Source: Millionella massiliensis (GTDB taxonomy: Bacteria > Bacteroidota > Bacteroidia > Bacteroidales > Rikenellaceae). From it: a stretch of 64,000 bases of DNA. The DNA is taken from the NCBI RefSeq assembly GCF_900104655.1, contig NZ_FNWD01000002.1, positions 1,100,246-1,164,245 on the forward strand, in the 5' to 3' direction. The notes beneath the pieces were generated by a model. It made no database searches and had not been told where the DNA came from. It was given only the letters and a program-made list of their open reading frames with translations. A program made the translations under genes and the position numbers. Shown in pieces: positions 10,167-18,939 of this stretch. The first letter of the stretch is position 1. The number at the start of each line of letters is the position of its first letter.

Positions 10167-10174
10167 CAAAGGTA
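10167..10174 (-). promoter_or_regulatory. -7 box TACCTTTG for rsfS operon
   Basis: Read on the minus strand, this matches the Bacteroidota housekeeping consensus TAnnTTTG. AT-rich sequence lies upstream and the rsfS start is about 60 bp downstream. Confidence 0.65.
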
Positions 10175-10359
10175 AGTATTTTTATTTTATTTCGGGCTGT
10201 TTCGCGACCCGCGTTCTTTGCCGGACGACTGCGCACGGGGGCAGACAAAAGCCTCCTCCCCACCCTGCACACCGCCCCGTCCAACTTCTCCGCAGTATCG
10301 TTCTCCTTCAGACCGGCTGCCGTTCCACCCGACCTCTCCGGATGTTTCGGGCAAAACTC

Positions 10360-10384
10360 GCTCCTTCGCCAACGGCGAAGGAGC
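10360..10384 (-). terminator. Hairpin terminator after the DUF4251 gene
   Basis: A perfect 11-bp stem (GCTCCTTCGCC with its complement) and a 3-nt loop, followed on the minus strand by GAGTTTTG. It lies 54 bp past the stop of the DUF4251 gene. Confidence 0.75.
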
Positions 10385-10437
10385 AGCCCTAAGAGCCGGC
10401 AGCATCACAGCCCCGTATAAGAGCAGACCTCCTTCGG

Positions 10438-11223
10438 TCAGAGGATTTCGGGATTGATGGCCGTGGGCTGCCCGGCCGGGATGGGTTCGATATTGCCGAG
10501 GAACTGCAGGTGCTGCGTGCCGCTGCCCTGAATGGTCAACGAAGCTTCGCCACTGTCGAATACCTCGAAAGTCAGCACATAGACCCGCTGGTTGAACTTC
10601 TCACGGGCAGTAACGGTCACCCAGGCACGCTCCTTGCCCGCAGCGGTGCCCTCTTGCGAGATTTCGGGATTCGCGGCCGTGAAGTAGAAAGGCGAACGGT
10701 CGGGATTGGAGATCGTGTTATAGACATAGCCGTAGTACGGCAGCGTGCAGGCCACGCTGTCGGGCGTCACGGCCACCTCGTAATAGGTGGTCAGGGTAAC
10801 GTAAGGGGTACCGGGCAGTTGGGTCACCACCCTGCTCGGCACGAACAGGAATCGCCGGGAGGTGAGCAGCGAATCAACCCGACGTGCGGCAGCCTCAGCC
10901 TGCTGGGCCCGCTGCTGCTGCCGTTTGCTGCGACGGTCATCGGCAGGAACCGCAACGGCATCACCAGTAGCCGCAACGACAACGGCGGGATCAGTGTTCA
11001 AGAGGTAAACCGGCTCAGCCTCCACATCCGCCAGTCGATCGGGAACAATCGCATTGAAAGCAGGCCCATTCAAGGGTTCCGAAACGGATTTCATCCCCTC
11101 AGGGCGAGATGGCGGGAATGGCTCGGCTGCAACGGCAACGCCCTCGGCATGAGCCGCGTATCCGGAGAGCAGTCCCAGCGAACCGAACAGGGCCGCTGCG
11201 GACACAAAAAGTTTCGTTTTCAT
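10438..11223 (-). CDS. Exported DUF4251 family protein
   Basis: A 261-residue protein with a signal peptide (1 to about 26, ending near AHAEG). A low-complexity Ala/Pro/Val region follows, then a basic glutamine-rich stretch (RRSKRQQQRAQQAEAAARR) just before the domain. The C-terminal part, from about residue 117 (RRFLFVPSRV...), matches my recollection of DUF4251, a Bacteroidota family of secreted beta-rich proteins: YVTLTTYYEVAVTPDSV and LPYYGYVYN are its characteristic strings. No enzymatic motif is visible and the function is unknown. It stands alone between the rsfS promoter and nth. Confidence 0.8.
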   Translation of the reverse strand: MKTKLFVSAAALFGSLGLLSGYAAHAEGVAVAAEPFPPSRPEGMKSVSEPLNGPAFNAIVPDRLADVEAEPVYLLNTDPAVVVAATGDAVAVPADDRRSKRQQQRAQQAEAAARRVDSLLTSRRFLFVPSRVVTQLPGTPYVTLTTYYEVAVTPDSVACTLPYYGYVYNTISNPDRSPFYFTAANPEISQEGTAAGKERAWVTVTAREKFNQRVYVLTFEVFDSGEASLTIQGSGTQHLQFLGNIEPIPAGQPTAINPEIL

Positions 11224-11305
11224 AACAGAATGATTCTATTTATACGAAATATCACAAAATATATGCCAGCGGCCTACGCCAGCTACCGACACGTTAATAT
11301 AACGA

Positions 11306-11339
11306 AGCGGGACCCCGAAATCATATACGGGATCCCGCT
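11306..11339 (-). terminator. Hairpin downstream of nth
   Basis: 12-nt arms AGCGGGACCCCG and CGGGATCCCGCT with one G-T pair and a 10-nt loop, about 50 bp after the nth stop. The following U-tract on the minus strand is weak. Confidence 0.5.
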
Positions 11340-11389
11340 CGAAGGGGGTCACAATGTATGCAGAAACGGAGCGCCTGCCTTTTTCTGAC

Positions 11390-12112
11390 TTATTCGTTCG
11401 GCTGTTCCGGAGTCTCTTTCCGGATCGCTTCGCGGGAATCCCGCTGAGCCTTTTGCGCCTCTTTCCGGGCGGCCTCCAACTCCCGCTGACGATGGCGGCA
11501 CCAGGGGGCGATACCGCAGGCGGGACACTGCGGGGCACGAGCCGTGCAGACGTATCGGCCGTGCAGGATCAGCCAATGGTGGGCACGCCCCAGCAGATTT
11601 CTGGGGATATGCGAGACGAGGGTACGTTCGGTTTGGAGCGGATTTTTGGAACGGGTCGTCAGCCCGATACGCTCCGCCACACGGAACACATGGGTATCGA
11701 CCGCCATGGCCGGTTTGTCGTAGATGATCGAGACGATGACGTTGGCCGTCTTGCGTCCCACGCCCTGCAGCGTGGTGAGCTCTTCGACCGTATCGGGGAT
11801 ACGTCCCCCGTAAACCTCTTCGAGACGCTGGGCCATCGCCACCAGATGTTCCGACTTGGCGCGGGGATAGGATACCGAACGGATATATTCGAAGACCTCG
11901 TCCGACGAAGCCGCCGCCAGACGGGCCGAGTCGGGGAAGCGTTCGAACAGCGCCGGGGTGACCAGATTGACCCGCTTGTCGGTACACTGGGCCGACAGCA
12001 CCACGGCCACCAACAGTTCATAAGGCGTACGATAGTGGAGTTCGGTCGCCGCATCGGGCATGTTTTCCGAAAACCAGCCGATCACTCCGGCATATCTCTC
12101 TTTGACAGTCAT
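11390..12112 (-). CDS. nth: Endonuclease III (DNA glycosylase/AP lyase)
   Basis: A 240-residue base-excision-repair enzyme that removes oxidised pyrimidines and nicks at abasic sites. The helix-hairpin-helix is LTTLQGVGRKTANVI at 113-127, with the catalytic lysine at 121 and the catalytic aspartate at 139 (AVDTHVFR). The iron-sulfur loop has cysteines 189, 196, 199 and 205 (C-x6-C-x2-C-x5-C). A charged tail of about 30 residues follows the cluster, longer than in E. coli Nth and rich in Lys/Arg/Glu. The ATG at 12112 is preferred over a TTG at 12121. It is transcribed alone, with a TACCTTTG box just upstream. Confidence 0.96.
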   Translation of the reverse strand: MTVKERYAGVIGWFSENMPDAATELHYRTPYELLVAVVLSAQCTDKRVNLVTPALFERFPDSARLAAASSDEVFEYIRSVSYPRAKSEHLVAMAQRLEEVYGGRIPDTVEELTTLQGVGRKTANVIVSIIYDKPAMAVDTHVFRVAERIGLTTRSKNPLQTERTLVSHIPRNLLGRAHHWLILHGRYVCTARAPQCPACGIAPWCRHRQRELEAARKEAQKAQRDSREAIRKETPEQPNE

Positions 12113-12137
12113 AACGGACAAAAACAGGTTGCAGGAA

Positions 12138-12145
12138 CAAAGGTA
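12138..12145 (-). promoter_or_regulatory. -7 box TACCTTTG for nth
   Basis: Minus-strand match to TAnnTTTG, 25 bp upstream of the nth ATG, giving a short leader. Confidence 0.65.
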
Positions 12146-12217
12146 GCGAAAAGGGCGTTACCGCAGACACTCGCTCCGCATCACATGTGAGACGATCCGA
12201 CCATCCATGTACGCAGA

Positions 12218-12263
12218 GAGGGTTCCCGGTCGATCCTCAACAGGAACCGGACCGGGAACCCTC
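12218..12263 (-). terminator. Hairpin downstream of the GH2 gene
   Basis: A perfect 13-bp inverted repeat (GAGGGTTCCCGGT with its complement) and a 20-nt loop, about 60 bp past the GH2 stop. No U-tract follows on either strand, so intrinsic termination is uncertain. Confidence 0.45.
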
Positions 12264-12324
12264 AAAATCTACATTTACGGAGCGGCGGCTCGCCACCGCG
12301 CCTGGGCAGCAATGCTGCTGCGTT

Positions 12325-15234
12325 CTACTGGCCGTCGAATTCCAGATGCACGGAGCCCTGAATCCGATCGCCCTTGTGGAGCGGCTTATAGCCTTTCTGC
12401 GCGTGCGACACCAGGAAGCGGTCGCTGCCCGCATTGTTGTAGTCGGCCACCAGGAACCGAACCGTGTCGCCATCGACCCAGCTGCGGAAATGCTGGCTGC
12501 CGTCCGAAACCACCGTCAGCCGTTCGTCGGGCGAAGCGGTCAACGTCGCACGGTAGATGTTCTCTTTGGTCGAGCGGAAAGCATTCGAGCCGTTTGCCGT
12601 CTGGTCGAGCCCCCACGCCACGTCGGGCTGACGCGACGGGCCGGCCAGTCCGGAGATCGGCAGCCGTTTGTCGAACGCGCGGGCATGGCCGCTGAGCGCC
12701 CCGATATGGTCTTCGGGATAGACGCTCCAGTAGCCGCGGCGGGTCCAGTCGAGCTGGTCGTACCGTGCCGGAAGGTCAAACACCAGACCGACCTGACGCG
12801 GCGACACCGCCTGCTCCATCGTGAAGTCGTAGCCCACCGTCAGCGAGCCGTCGGCAGCGATCCCGTAGGTCAACGTACCTTCGGCCTCGGCATAGCGACC
12901 GCTCACGGCAATTTCGACCCGATCGTTTCCGGGAGTGCATACCACCCGTTCGGCCGTCCAGTTGCGGCACACCGGGTTGTAGGGCGCAAATTTCTGATCC
13001 TTGCCCGTCATCTGGATTCCTTCGCCTTCGGCGTTCAGCGGGAGCACCATCAGCGACGGATCCCCGGTCAGCAGCGGCTGGCCGTCACGCTCGACCGTCA
13101 ACAGGCCGTTGCGTTTGTCCACCGTGAACCGACGTCCGCCGGCCTCAACTTCAAATGCATCGGACTGTTCGCTGCATTGGATTTTGGGCATACGTTTCGG
13201 TTTTTCGGCCGTGCAGAGTTCCACTTCGGGCGCGATACGGAAACTGTACCGATCGACCTCGAATCCACGCACACCGACCACCCGCAGGTCAAGAGTTTTG
13301 CAACGCTTCAACGAGTCGGGCAACCGGATTTCGATCACCCCCTCGCCACGCGGTTCGATGTCGGCCTGCACCGTACCGCTGCCTCCGCCGGCACGCCACT
13401 CGATCCGGCACTCCGACAGGTTGGAGAACAGGTGGCGGTTTTCAGCCTCGATGCGCACCGTGCCGTCCGCGCCGACATTACCGGCGAGTTTGAGTTTCAC
13501 GGGGCTGTAGGCCTTTTTCATGCCCCAGTATTCGGGTTTTTCGCGCCGCCAACCGTCGATCACGCCCCAGGTTCCGTAGCCGACCGCCTTGTCGCCCGGC
13601 AGGAAGAAGGTGTCGTCGATTCCGACCCAGATGGCACCGCCCAGCACGCCCTGGCTGTGGTACATGTCGTTCCACATGACGTCGAGCAGCGGCCCCCACA
13701 TGTTGCGCAGACCGGGGTCGGCGGCCAGTTCCAGCCGGTTGTAGGCATTCAGGTGGCAGTACTCGTCGAACACCACCGGACGGGCATAGTTGCGGTACTG
13801 ATCCGGTCCGCCGGGTCCGGGATAGTGGTGGTTGGTCACCTCGAGCATCCCTTCGTCGGCTTCGGGGCCCCACTGGCTGAAGTTGCGCGGACGGGTCGAG
13901 TCGATAGCATGCACCACCTCGCAGGCCCGCTTGAAGAATTCGTTGAATTTCATCGATTCGTTACCGATCGACCAGATCAGCACCGAGGGGTGGCTGCGGT
14001 CGCGGTTCACCATCTCGATGTGCTGGTTGACCAGCACCGCGTCGTGCAGTTTCTCGGGCACCTCGCTCTCGTGGGCCCAGCAGAAGGGAGCTTCGACCTC
14101 GACGAACATACCCAGTTCGTCACAGGCGTCGAGCAGCGCTTCGTCCGGCGGATAGTGCGACGTGCGGATATAATTGACGTTACCGCGACGGAAGAGTTCG
14201 ACGTCCTGACGCCAAATGTCGCCTTCGAGCGAGCGGCCGCGCAGCGGCATCACTTCGTGGCGGCACACGCCGCGCAGTTTGACGGGATGGTTATTGACGA
14301 AGAGTTGGTTCCCGCGAACCTCGATCTGACGGAAACCGACCCGCCGCGACGAGGAGGTCACCACACGGTCGCCGTCGCGGAGCTCGCAGACGAGCGTATA
14401 GAGATAGGGGTGTTCGGGGTCCCACTTTTCGGGACGGGCCACGGCCATCGGCACATCGATTTTAGCCGTCTGGCCAGCCTCCACCTGCTGCACGTTGCAC
14501 ACGGCAGGGCTCAGCGCTACGCTCTGCCCCTGGGCATCCTTCAGCGTGAAGGCGAGCTTCAGTCCGTCGGCAGCCGCCTTCGCTTCATTGGCCACGGAGA
14601 CTTCGGCGTGGAGCACGGCGTTGGTATAGGTCGAATCGAAGGTGGTGGAGACGTGGAACTGCGCCAGATTGACCTCGGGCAGGGCCATCAGATAGATGTC
14701 GCGCGTGATGCCACCGAGCGGGTGGACCGCATAACGCGAAGCGCTGGAGGTGGCATCGGCCACGCTTTCGGAGGTCACGGCAACCACGATTCGGTTCTCC
14801 TCGCCAAACTTCACCCAATCGGTAATGTCGAACTCAAAGGGGGTGAAACCTCCCAGGTGCGAGCCGACCCGATGGGCATTGACAAAGACCGAGCAGTCGC
14901 TGTACACCGCGTTGCAACGCAGTTTGATGCGCCGTCCCTGCCAGTCGGCGGGCAGTTTGAAATCACGGGCATAACCGGTCTGTGCACCGGGTTCCACTTC
15001 AAAGCCCTGCATGACCCACTCGCCGGGCACCTGAATGGTTTTCCAGTCGATCGAGCCGTTGGGCAGATGTTTTTCGCCGAGGGCGGTAGTGAACTGCCAC
15101 TCGCCGTTGAGCGAGAGTTTCGCATCGGACGGAACGAGCGGTTGCGGCGAGAGCCGCGGAACAACGATTTCGGCCGCGCCACCTGTCAGACAGGCCAGGG
15201 CCGAAAGGGTTAAAAACAGTAATTTTCGGAGCAT
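12325..15234 (-). CDS. Glycoside hydrolase family 2 enzyme (beta-galactosidase-like), secreted
   Basis: A 969-residue exported enzyme of the LacZ-type GH2 layout. The signal peptide is at 1-20. The jelly-roll sugar-binding domain starts at about 40 (LSLNGEWQF), the immunoglobulin-like domain covers about 190-305, and the TIM barrel about 306-560. The acid/base Glu is probably E426 in IWSIGNES and the nucleophile probably E491 in FDEYCH. RGVCRHEVMPLRG (321-333) and NYIRTSHYPPDEALLDACDELG are GH2 hallmarks. The long C-terminal part resembles the beta-galactosidase small-chain domain. It should release terminal beta-galactose or a related sugar in the periplasm; the substrate is not readable. 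The ATG at 15234 precedes the signal peptide. No SusC/D pair is adjacent. Confidence 0.9.
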   Translation of the reverse strand: MLRKLLFLTLSALACLTGGAAEIVVPRLSPQPLVPSDAKLSLNGEWQFTTALGEKHLPNGSIDWKTIQVPGEWVMQGFEVEPGAQTGYARDFKLPADWQGRRIKLRCNAVYSDCSVFVNAHRVGSHLGGFTPFEFDITDWVKFGEENRIVVAVTSESVADATSSASRYAVHPLGGITRDIYLMALPEVNLAQFHVSTTFDSTYTNAVLHAEVSVANEAKAAADGLKLAFTLKDAQGQSVALSPAVCNVQQVEAGQTAKIDVPMAVARPEKWDPEHPYLYTLVCELRDGDRVVTSSSRRVGFRQIEVRGNQLFVNNHPVKLRGVCRHEVMPLRGRSLEGDIWRQDVELFRRGNVNYIRTSHYPPDEALLDACDELGMFVEVEAPFCWAHESEVPEKLHDAVLVNQHIEMVNRDRSHPSVLIWSIGNESMKFNEFFKRACEVVHAIDSTRPRNFSQWGPEADEGMLEVTNHHYPGPGGPDQYRNYARPVVFDEYCHLNAYNRLELAADPGLRNMWGPLLDVMWNDMYHSQGVLGGAIWVGIDDTFFLPGDKAVGYGTWGVIDGWRREKPEYWGMKKAYSPVKLKLAGNVGADGTVRIEAENRHLFSNLSECRIEWRAGGGSGTVQADIEPRGEGVIEIRLPDSLKRCKTLDLRVVGVRGFEVDRYSFRIAPEVELCTAEKPKRMPKIQCSEQSDAFEVEAGGRRFTVDKRNGLLTVERDGQPLLTGDPSLMVLPLNAEGEGIQMTGKDQKFAPYNPVCRNWTAERVVCTPGNDRVEIAVSGRYAEAEGTLTYGIAADGSLTVGYDFTMEQAVSPRQVGLVFDLPARYDQLDWTRRGYWSVYPEDHIGALSGHARAFDKRLPISGLAGPSRQPDVAWGLDQTANGSNAFRSTKENIYRATLTASPDERLTVVSDGSQHFRSWVDGDTVRFLVADYNNAGSDRFLVSHAQKGYKPLHKGDRIQGSVHLEFDGQ

Positions 15235-15248
15235 GGGTTTTTTATTTA

Positions 15249-15256
15249 CAAATTTA
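15249..15256 (-). promoter_or_regulatory. -7 box TAAATTTG for the GH2 gene
   Basis: Minus-strand match to TAnnTTTG, 15 bp upstream of the GH2 ATG, so the leader would be very short. Confidence 0.5.
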
Positions 15257-15532
15257 GGGAATTCCCTCCGAAGAGCGTACCTGTCTGCACCGGTTGTAGT
15301 TATTCGATGCGGCACCGCCGACTGCTCAAATGTGCACAAAACGGAACTCGACGTTGCCTCGGCCTCGATTCACCGAGGGCAACCCACCGACAGATCACCG
15401 CCCACGCCGACAGTTTTCCCACTTCGCACCTCCACTCATTTCAGTCTACACCGAAGCCACCTCATCCCCCGCGCACGGGCCATTCATTAGACTACCATCC
15501 AAGCAACACGCTCACGTCCCTGCCCCCTTGCC
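15257..15532. other. Gene-free spacer between dapD and the GH2 gene
   Basis: C-rich on the plus strand. Short open frames here show no family features. I see nothing beyond the promoter and terminator at its edges. Confidence 0.55.
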
Positions 15533-15576
15533 AAAAAGAGAGCCCGGGCACTCCTCCACAGAAGGATTGCCCGGGC
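15533..15576 (-). terminator. dapD terminator
   Basis: A 9-bp stem (GCCCGGGCA/TGCCCGGGC, arms 15542-15550 and 15568-15576) followed on the minus strand by CTCTTTTTGG. It lies about 33 bp past the dapD stop. Confidence 0.75.
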
Positions 15577-15608
15577 AGCACATTCTCTGAGCACAACAAA
15601 ACGCCCCG

Positions 15609-16445
15609 TTAGGCCGAAACGCCGAAGTCACGCAGCGCGTCGTTCAACGACGTCTTACGGTCGGTCGACTCCTTACGCTGGCCGATAATGAGCGCGCAGG
15701 GTACCTGGTATTCGCCGGCCGGATAGTGCCGCGTGTAGGAGCCGGGAATCACCACCGAGCGCGGCGGGACGTACCCTTTGTAGTGTACGGGTTCCGGGCC
15801 GGTCACATCGATAATTTTGGTCGATCCGGTGATCACCACATTGGCTCCCAGCACGGCTTCGGCCCCGATGTGAGCCCCTTCGACGATGATGCAGCGCGAA
15901 CCGATAAAACAGTGGTCTTCGATGATGACAGGCGCCGCCTGGACCGGTTCGAGCACACCGCCGATTCCGACGCCGCCGGCCAGATGGCACCCCTTGCCGA
16001 TCTGGGCACACGATCCGACCGTGGCCCACGTATCGACCATCGTACCGGAATCGACATAGGCGCCGATGTTCACATACGACGGCATCATGATGACACCGGG
16101 AGCCAGGTACGACCCGTAGCGAGCCACACCGTTCGGCACGACGCGCACACCGAGCGATTCGAAATCCTGTTTGGTTTCCATTTTATCGAAGAATTCGATA
16201 TCGCCACATCCCATTTTGCGCATTTTCTGGATGGGGAAATAGAGAATCACGGCCTTTTTGACCCATTCGTTGACCTGCCAGGTACCGTCCTCTTTGGGTT
16301 CGGCCGTGCGGAGGCGACCCTTGTCGAGCAGTTCGATCACCTGTCGGATGGATTCCTGCGAAGCTTCACAGTCGAGCAGTGAGCGGTCGTCCCAGATCTT
16401 TTCGATCGTTTGGCGGAGTTGTGTGAGTTCCATGTTTTCAGTCAT
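15609..16445 (-). CDS. dapD: 2,3,4,5-tetrahydropyridine-2,6-dicarboxylate N-succinyltransferase
   Basis: A 278-residue acyltransferase of the lysine/meso-diaminopimelate pathway that succinylates tetrahydrodipicolinate using succinyl-CoA. The N-terminal helical domain (1-100) is followed by a left-handed beta-helix of hexapeptide repeats at about 105-215 (MMPSYVNIGAYVDSGTMVD, GVLEPVQAAPVIIED) and the C-terminal region PPRSVVIPGS. The length matches the family. Two in-frame ATGs exist (16445 and 16433); either fits. The EEP-family gene ends 74 bp upstream on the same strand, so a shared transcript with it and the rhomboid gene is possible. Confidence 0.96.
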   Translation of the reverse strand: MTENMELTQLRQTIEKIWDDRSLLDCEASQESIRQVIELLDKGRLRTAEPKEDGTWQVNEWVKKAVILYFPIQKMRKMGCGDIEFFDKMETKQDFESLGVRVVPNGVARYGSYLAPGVIMMPSYVNIGAYVDSGTMVDTWATVGSCAQIGKGCHLAGGVGIGGVLEPVQAAPVIIEDHCFIGSRCIIVEGAHIGAEAVLGANVVITGSTKIIDVTGPEPVHYKGYVPPRSVVIPGSYTRHYPAGEYQVPCALIIGQRKESTDRKTSLNDALRDFGVSA

Positions 16446-16519
16446 TTGTTCGATTCGATTTCTGAACCTCTTCTCCTGCCTTCCGACCCGTCTGCGACCA
16501 AGCCTTTGTGGGCAGGATG

Positions 16520-17752
16520 CTACTTTTTCGGTTCGTCGTCATTCGTGGTGGGCGGCACCGCACGACGCAACCGCACGAAGACCGGATTGTGGTCGGACCA
16601 GGGCAGGTCGTCGGAACGGTAGGCCACACTTTCGAACGCTGGCGAGTGGAATATGTAGTCGATGCGGAGCATCGAGAAGAGGCGGTTGTAGGTATAAGCA
16701 AACCCCGTGCCGACATTGATAAAGGGATCCTCGAGCGTTCCCCTCATTTTCTTATAGGTGTAGGAGACGGGGGTATCGTTGAAGTCGCCGACCACGATCA
16801 CCGGATAGGGCGACTGGGCAATCATTTGCGAGACGGTATCGACCTGCGCTGCCCGACGGCGGTAGTTGGTTCTGAGGCGCGATCCCAGACTCCGCACGAA
16901 TTTTTGGGCTCCTTCCTGTCCACTGACCTCCAGCCGTTCGACCCGCTCCTGGCTCTGCTCATCGACCTGGGTCGACTGGAGGTGGTTGTTGAAAATACGC
17001 AACGTATCGCCCGAAGCCGTCAACAGGTCGGCCCGAAGCATCGAATTGGCGGAGTGTTCAAAGCGCAGCCGCTCACTGCCAAGAATGGGCAGACGACTGA
17101 AGATGGCCGTCCCGTAACCGACGTCGCCGTTGCCGCCATAGATGAAGTTGAGTGCCCGGTACGGCCATTTGCGGAAAAGGCTGTCGATCCTGCTCACGTC
17201 CTCGGGCATCATGGTTTCGTACTCCTGGAAACAGACAACGTCTGGCTGCATGCGCTCCACATAGGCACTGACACTGTCCAGAATGGCGATATAACCGCTG
17301 TGTTCACTCTGCTCGCGGTTGAATCCGTGAATGTTATAGGTCATCACGGCGATCTGTTCCGGATCCTTGCGACGTTCGGCCACGGCGCCCGGATCCTCAT
17401 CGGCATGGTACTCTTTGCGGAAGTCGACCTGCACGAGAGTTCCGAGGTGTCCGAGCCCGCAGAGCAGCGTGAGCAGCGGGATCAGCACCCACCACCGCCA
17501 GCGGATGATCCAGACCAGCAACATCACGAAGTTGCCGAGAAACAGGAAGGGTGCACCGAGACCGAAAAAGGCGAAAATCCAGACCCGCTCGGGACTGATT
17601 CCGGTCGACAAATAGGCCATGATAAGCCCTGCGCTGAGCGCCAGGGTCACCAGCACGAGCAGAATATCGAGCAGCACCCGCCACAGACTGACGGGCTGGC
17701 TTTGGTCGATGTAGTAGTATTCGTTTCCGGCGCTGTTACGGTTGGCGCTCAT
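16520..17752 (-). CDS. Membrane-anchored endonuclease/exonuclease/phosphatase family protein
   Basis: A 410-residue protein. Three hydrophobic segments lie in the first 105 residues (about 24-47, 57-80 and 84-104). A C-terminal EEP domain (PF03372) begins near residue 135 with AVMTYNIHG, followed by VCFQEYE, FNNHLQST, VVGDFNDTP and DYIFHSP, and ends with WSDHNPVFVRL. These carry the metal and catalytic residues of the DNase I/AP endonuclease/phosphatase fold. The substrate (nucleic acid, phospholipid or sugar phosphate) cannot be told. A rhomboid gene lies just upstream; the pairing downstream of mutL is one I recall from other Bacteroidota. Confidence 0.88.
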   Translation of the reverse strand: MSANRNSAGNEYYYIDQSQPVSLWRVLLDILLVLVTLALSAGLIMAYLSTGISPERVWIFAFFGLGAPFLFLGNFVMLLVWIIRWRWWVLIPLLTLLCGLGHLGTLVQVDFRKEYHADEDPGAVAERRKDPEQIAVMTYNIHGFNREQSEHSGYIAILDSVSAYVERMQPDVVCFQEYETMMPEDVSRIDSLFRKWPYRALNFIYGGNGDVGYGTAIFSRLPILGSERLRFEHSANSMLRADLLTASGDTLRIFNNHLQSTQVDEQSQERVERLEVSGQEGAQKFVRSLGSRLRTNYRRRAAQVDTVSQMIAQSPYPVIVVGDFNDTPVSYTYKKMRGTLEDPFINVGTGFAYTYNRLFSMLRIDYIFHSPAFESVAYRSDDLPWSDHNPVFVRLRRAVPPTTNDDEPKK

Positions 17753-17897
17753 GATAAAGAGTAGATTCTTACATTACAGGCCGAGGGGGCGACCCTGCGG
17801 GTCACGTCGGCCATCTCGGGTTTGGCGTTGCGTCACCGGCCTCGCAGTATCCGCATGATACCGCTGGTCCGTCGCCGCTGAGGCCTGCACCGAACAA

Positions 17898-18590
17898 TCA
17901 ATAGTATATTTTTCCGCTTCGTTTCCAGAGTACGAGCAGGAGCAGTCCGAAGAGCATCCCGCCCACGTGGGCAAAGTGGGCAATATTGGAACCGGTCTGG
18001 GTCACTCCGAGGAACAGTTCAAGTACGCCGTAGGCCACGACAAACCATTTGGCTTTCATCGGGATGGGCGGAATCAGCAGCATGATCCGATCGTTGGGGT
18101 GGAACATGCCGAAGGCCAAAAGTACGCCGAAGACAGCGCCCGAAGCACCGATGGTCACCACGTAGTCGGCCCACTGCTGGCGAACCATCGTAATGGGGTA
18201 GCCTTCCGAAATGAAATGCTGGAACTCGAACCAGTTGACAGCGAGGTTACATAGCCCGGCGCCTACACCACAGATCAGATAATAGGTCAGGAAACGCCGC
18301 GAGCCCATGTCGTATTCGAGGATGCGTCCGAACATCCACAGGGCGAACATGTTGAAAAACAGGTGCGAGAATCCGCCGTGCAGGAACATGTAGGTCACCG
18401 GCTGCCAGATCTGGAACTTGTGCCCTTCCCAAAAATGGAGACCGAACAGGTCGACCATGCGTTCGCCCCCGGTGCCCTGCGGCAGCAGGGTCTGCGCCAG
18501 GAAGACGATGACGTTCAGAATAATCAGGTTCATCACGACGCTCTGTCCCCACGACGAGCCGTTGTTCGTACCGAAAAAGTTATTGTTCAT
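17898..18590 (-). CDS. Rhomboid family intramembrane serine protease
   Basis: A 230-residue polytopic protein with six predicted membrane helices. The serine nucleophile is S150 in GASGAVFG (148-155), and the histidine of the dyad is in AHFAHVGGMLFG near 205-208. HGGFSHLFFNMFALWMFG at 71-88 is the conserved loop and second helix that stabilises the active site. Rhomboids cut membrane proteins within or near the bilayer; the substrate is unknown. It is followed by the EEP gene and preceded by mutL across a 349-bp spacer. Confidence 0.95.
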   Translation of the reverse strand: MNNNFFGTNNGSSWGQSVVMNLIILNVIVFLAQTLLPQGTGGERMVDLFGLHFWEGHKFQIWQPVTYMFLHGGFSHLFFNMFALWMFGRILEYDMGSRRFLTYYLICGVGAGLCNLAVNWFEFQHFISEGYPITMVRQQWADYVVTIGASGAVFGVLLAFGMFHPNDRIMLLIPPIPMKAKWFVVAYGVLELFLGVTQTGSNIAHFAHVGGMLFGLLLLVLWKRSGKIYY

Positions 18591-18939
18591 ACGTTCTTGT
18601 TTTCTTCATTCAGGTCGGTTCGACCGTTTTCGGAAGAGATAATCTCCCCGCTTCTACAGGCCGCTCCGTTTGCTGTACCAGGGTACACGCTGCCATTCAC
18701 AAGGCTTTCCCCCTGCACCATCATCCTTCCATCTTTCCATCATTTCGCCCATCATCCCCCATTTCGCTCTTCTTCACATTTCCCCATCAACCCCTTCCCT
18801 CACACTCCTCCGCCCCTCCGCACAATGGTCTCCTCCCTTCCCGACTTTTCCCGCCAATTTCCCCACATATACCTTCCACCACACCTCCTATTGCGCTCCC
18901 CGAACTCCCGTTCACTCTCCCCGCCCGGTCGCACACCGG
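18591..18939. other. Gene-free spacer between rhomboid gene and mutL
   Basis: Very C/T-rich and G-poor on the plus strand. I found no hairpin, tRNA or plausible small gene. The skew, not a coding signal, explains the open frames here. Confidence 0.6.

Noticed and set aside
12187..15213. 1008-residue plus-strand open frame
   Set aside because: Antisense of the GH2 gene, with His/Arg/Val-rich shadow composition and no domain.
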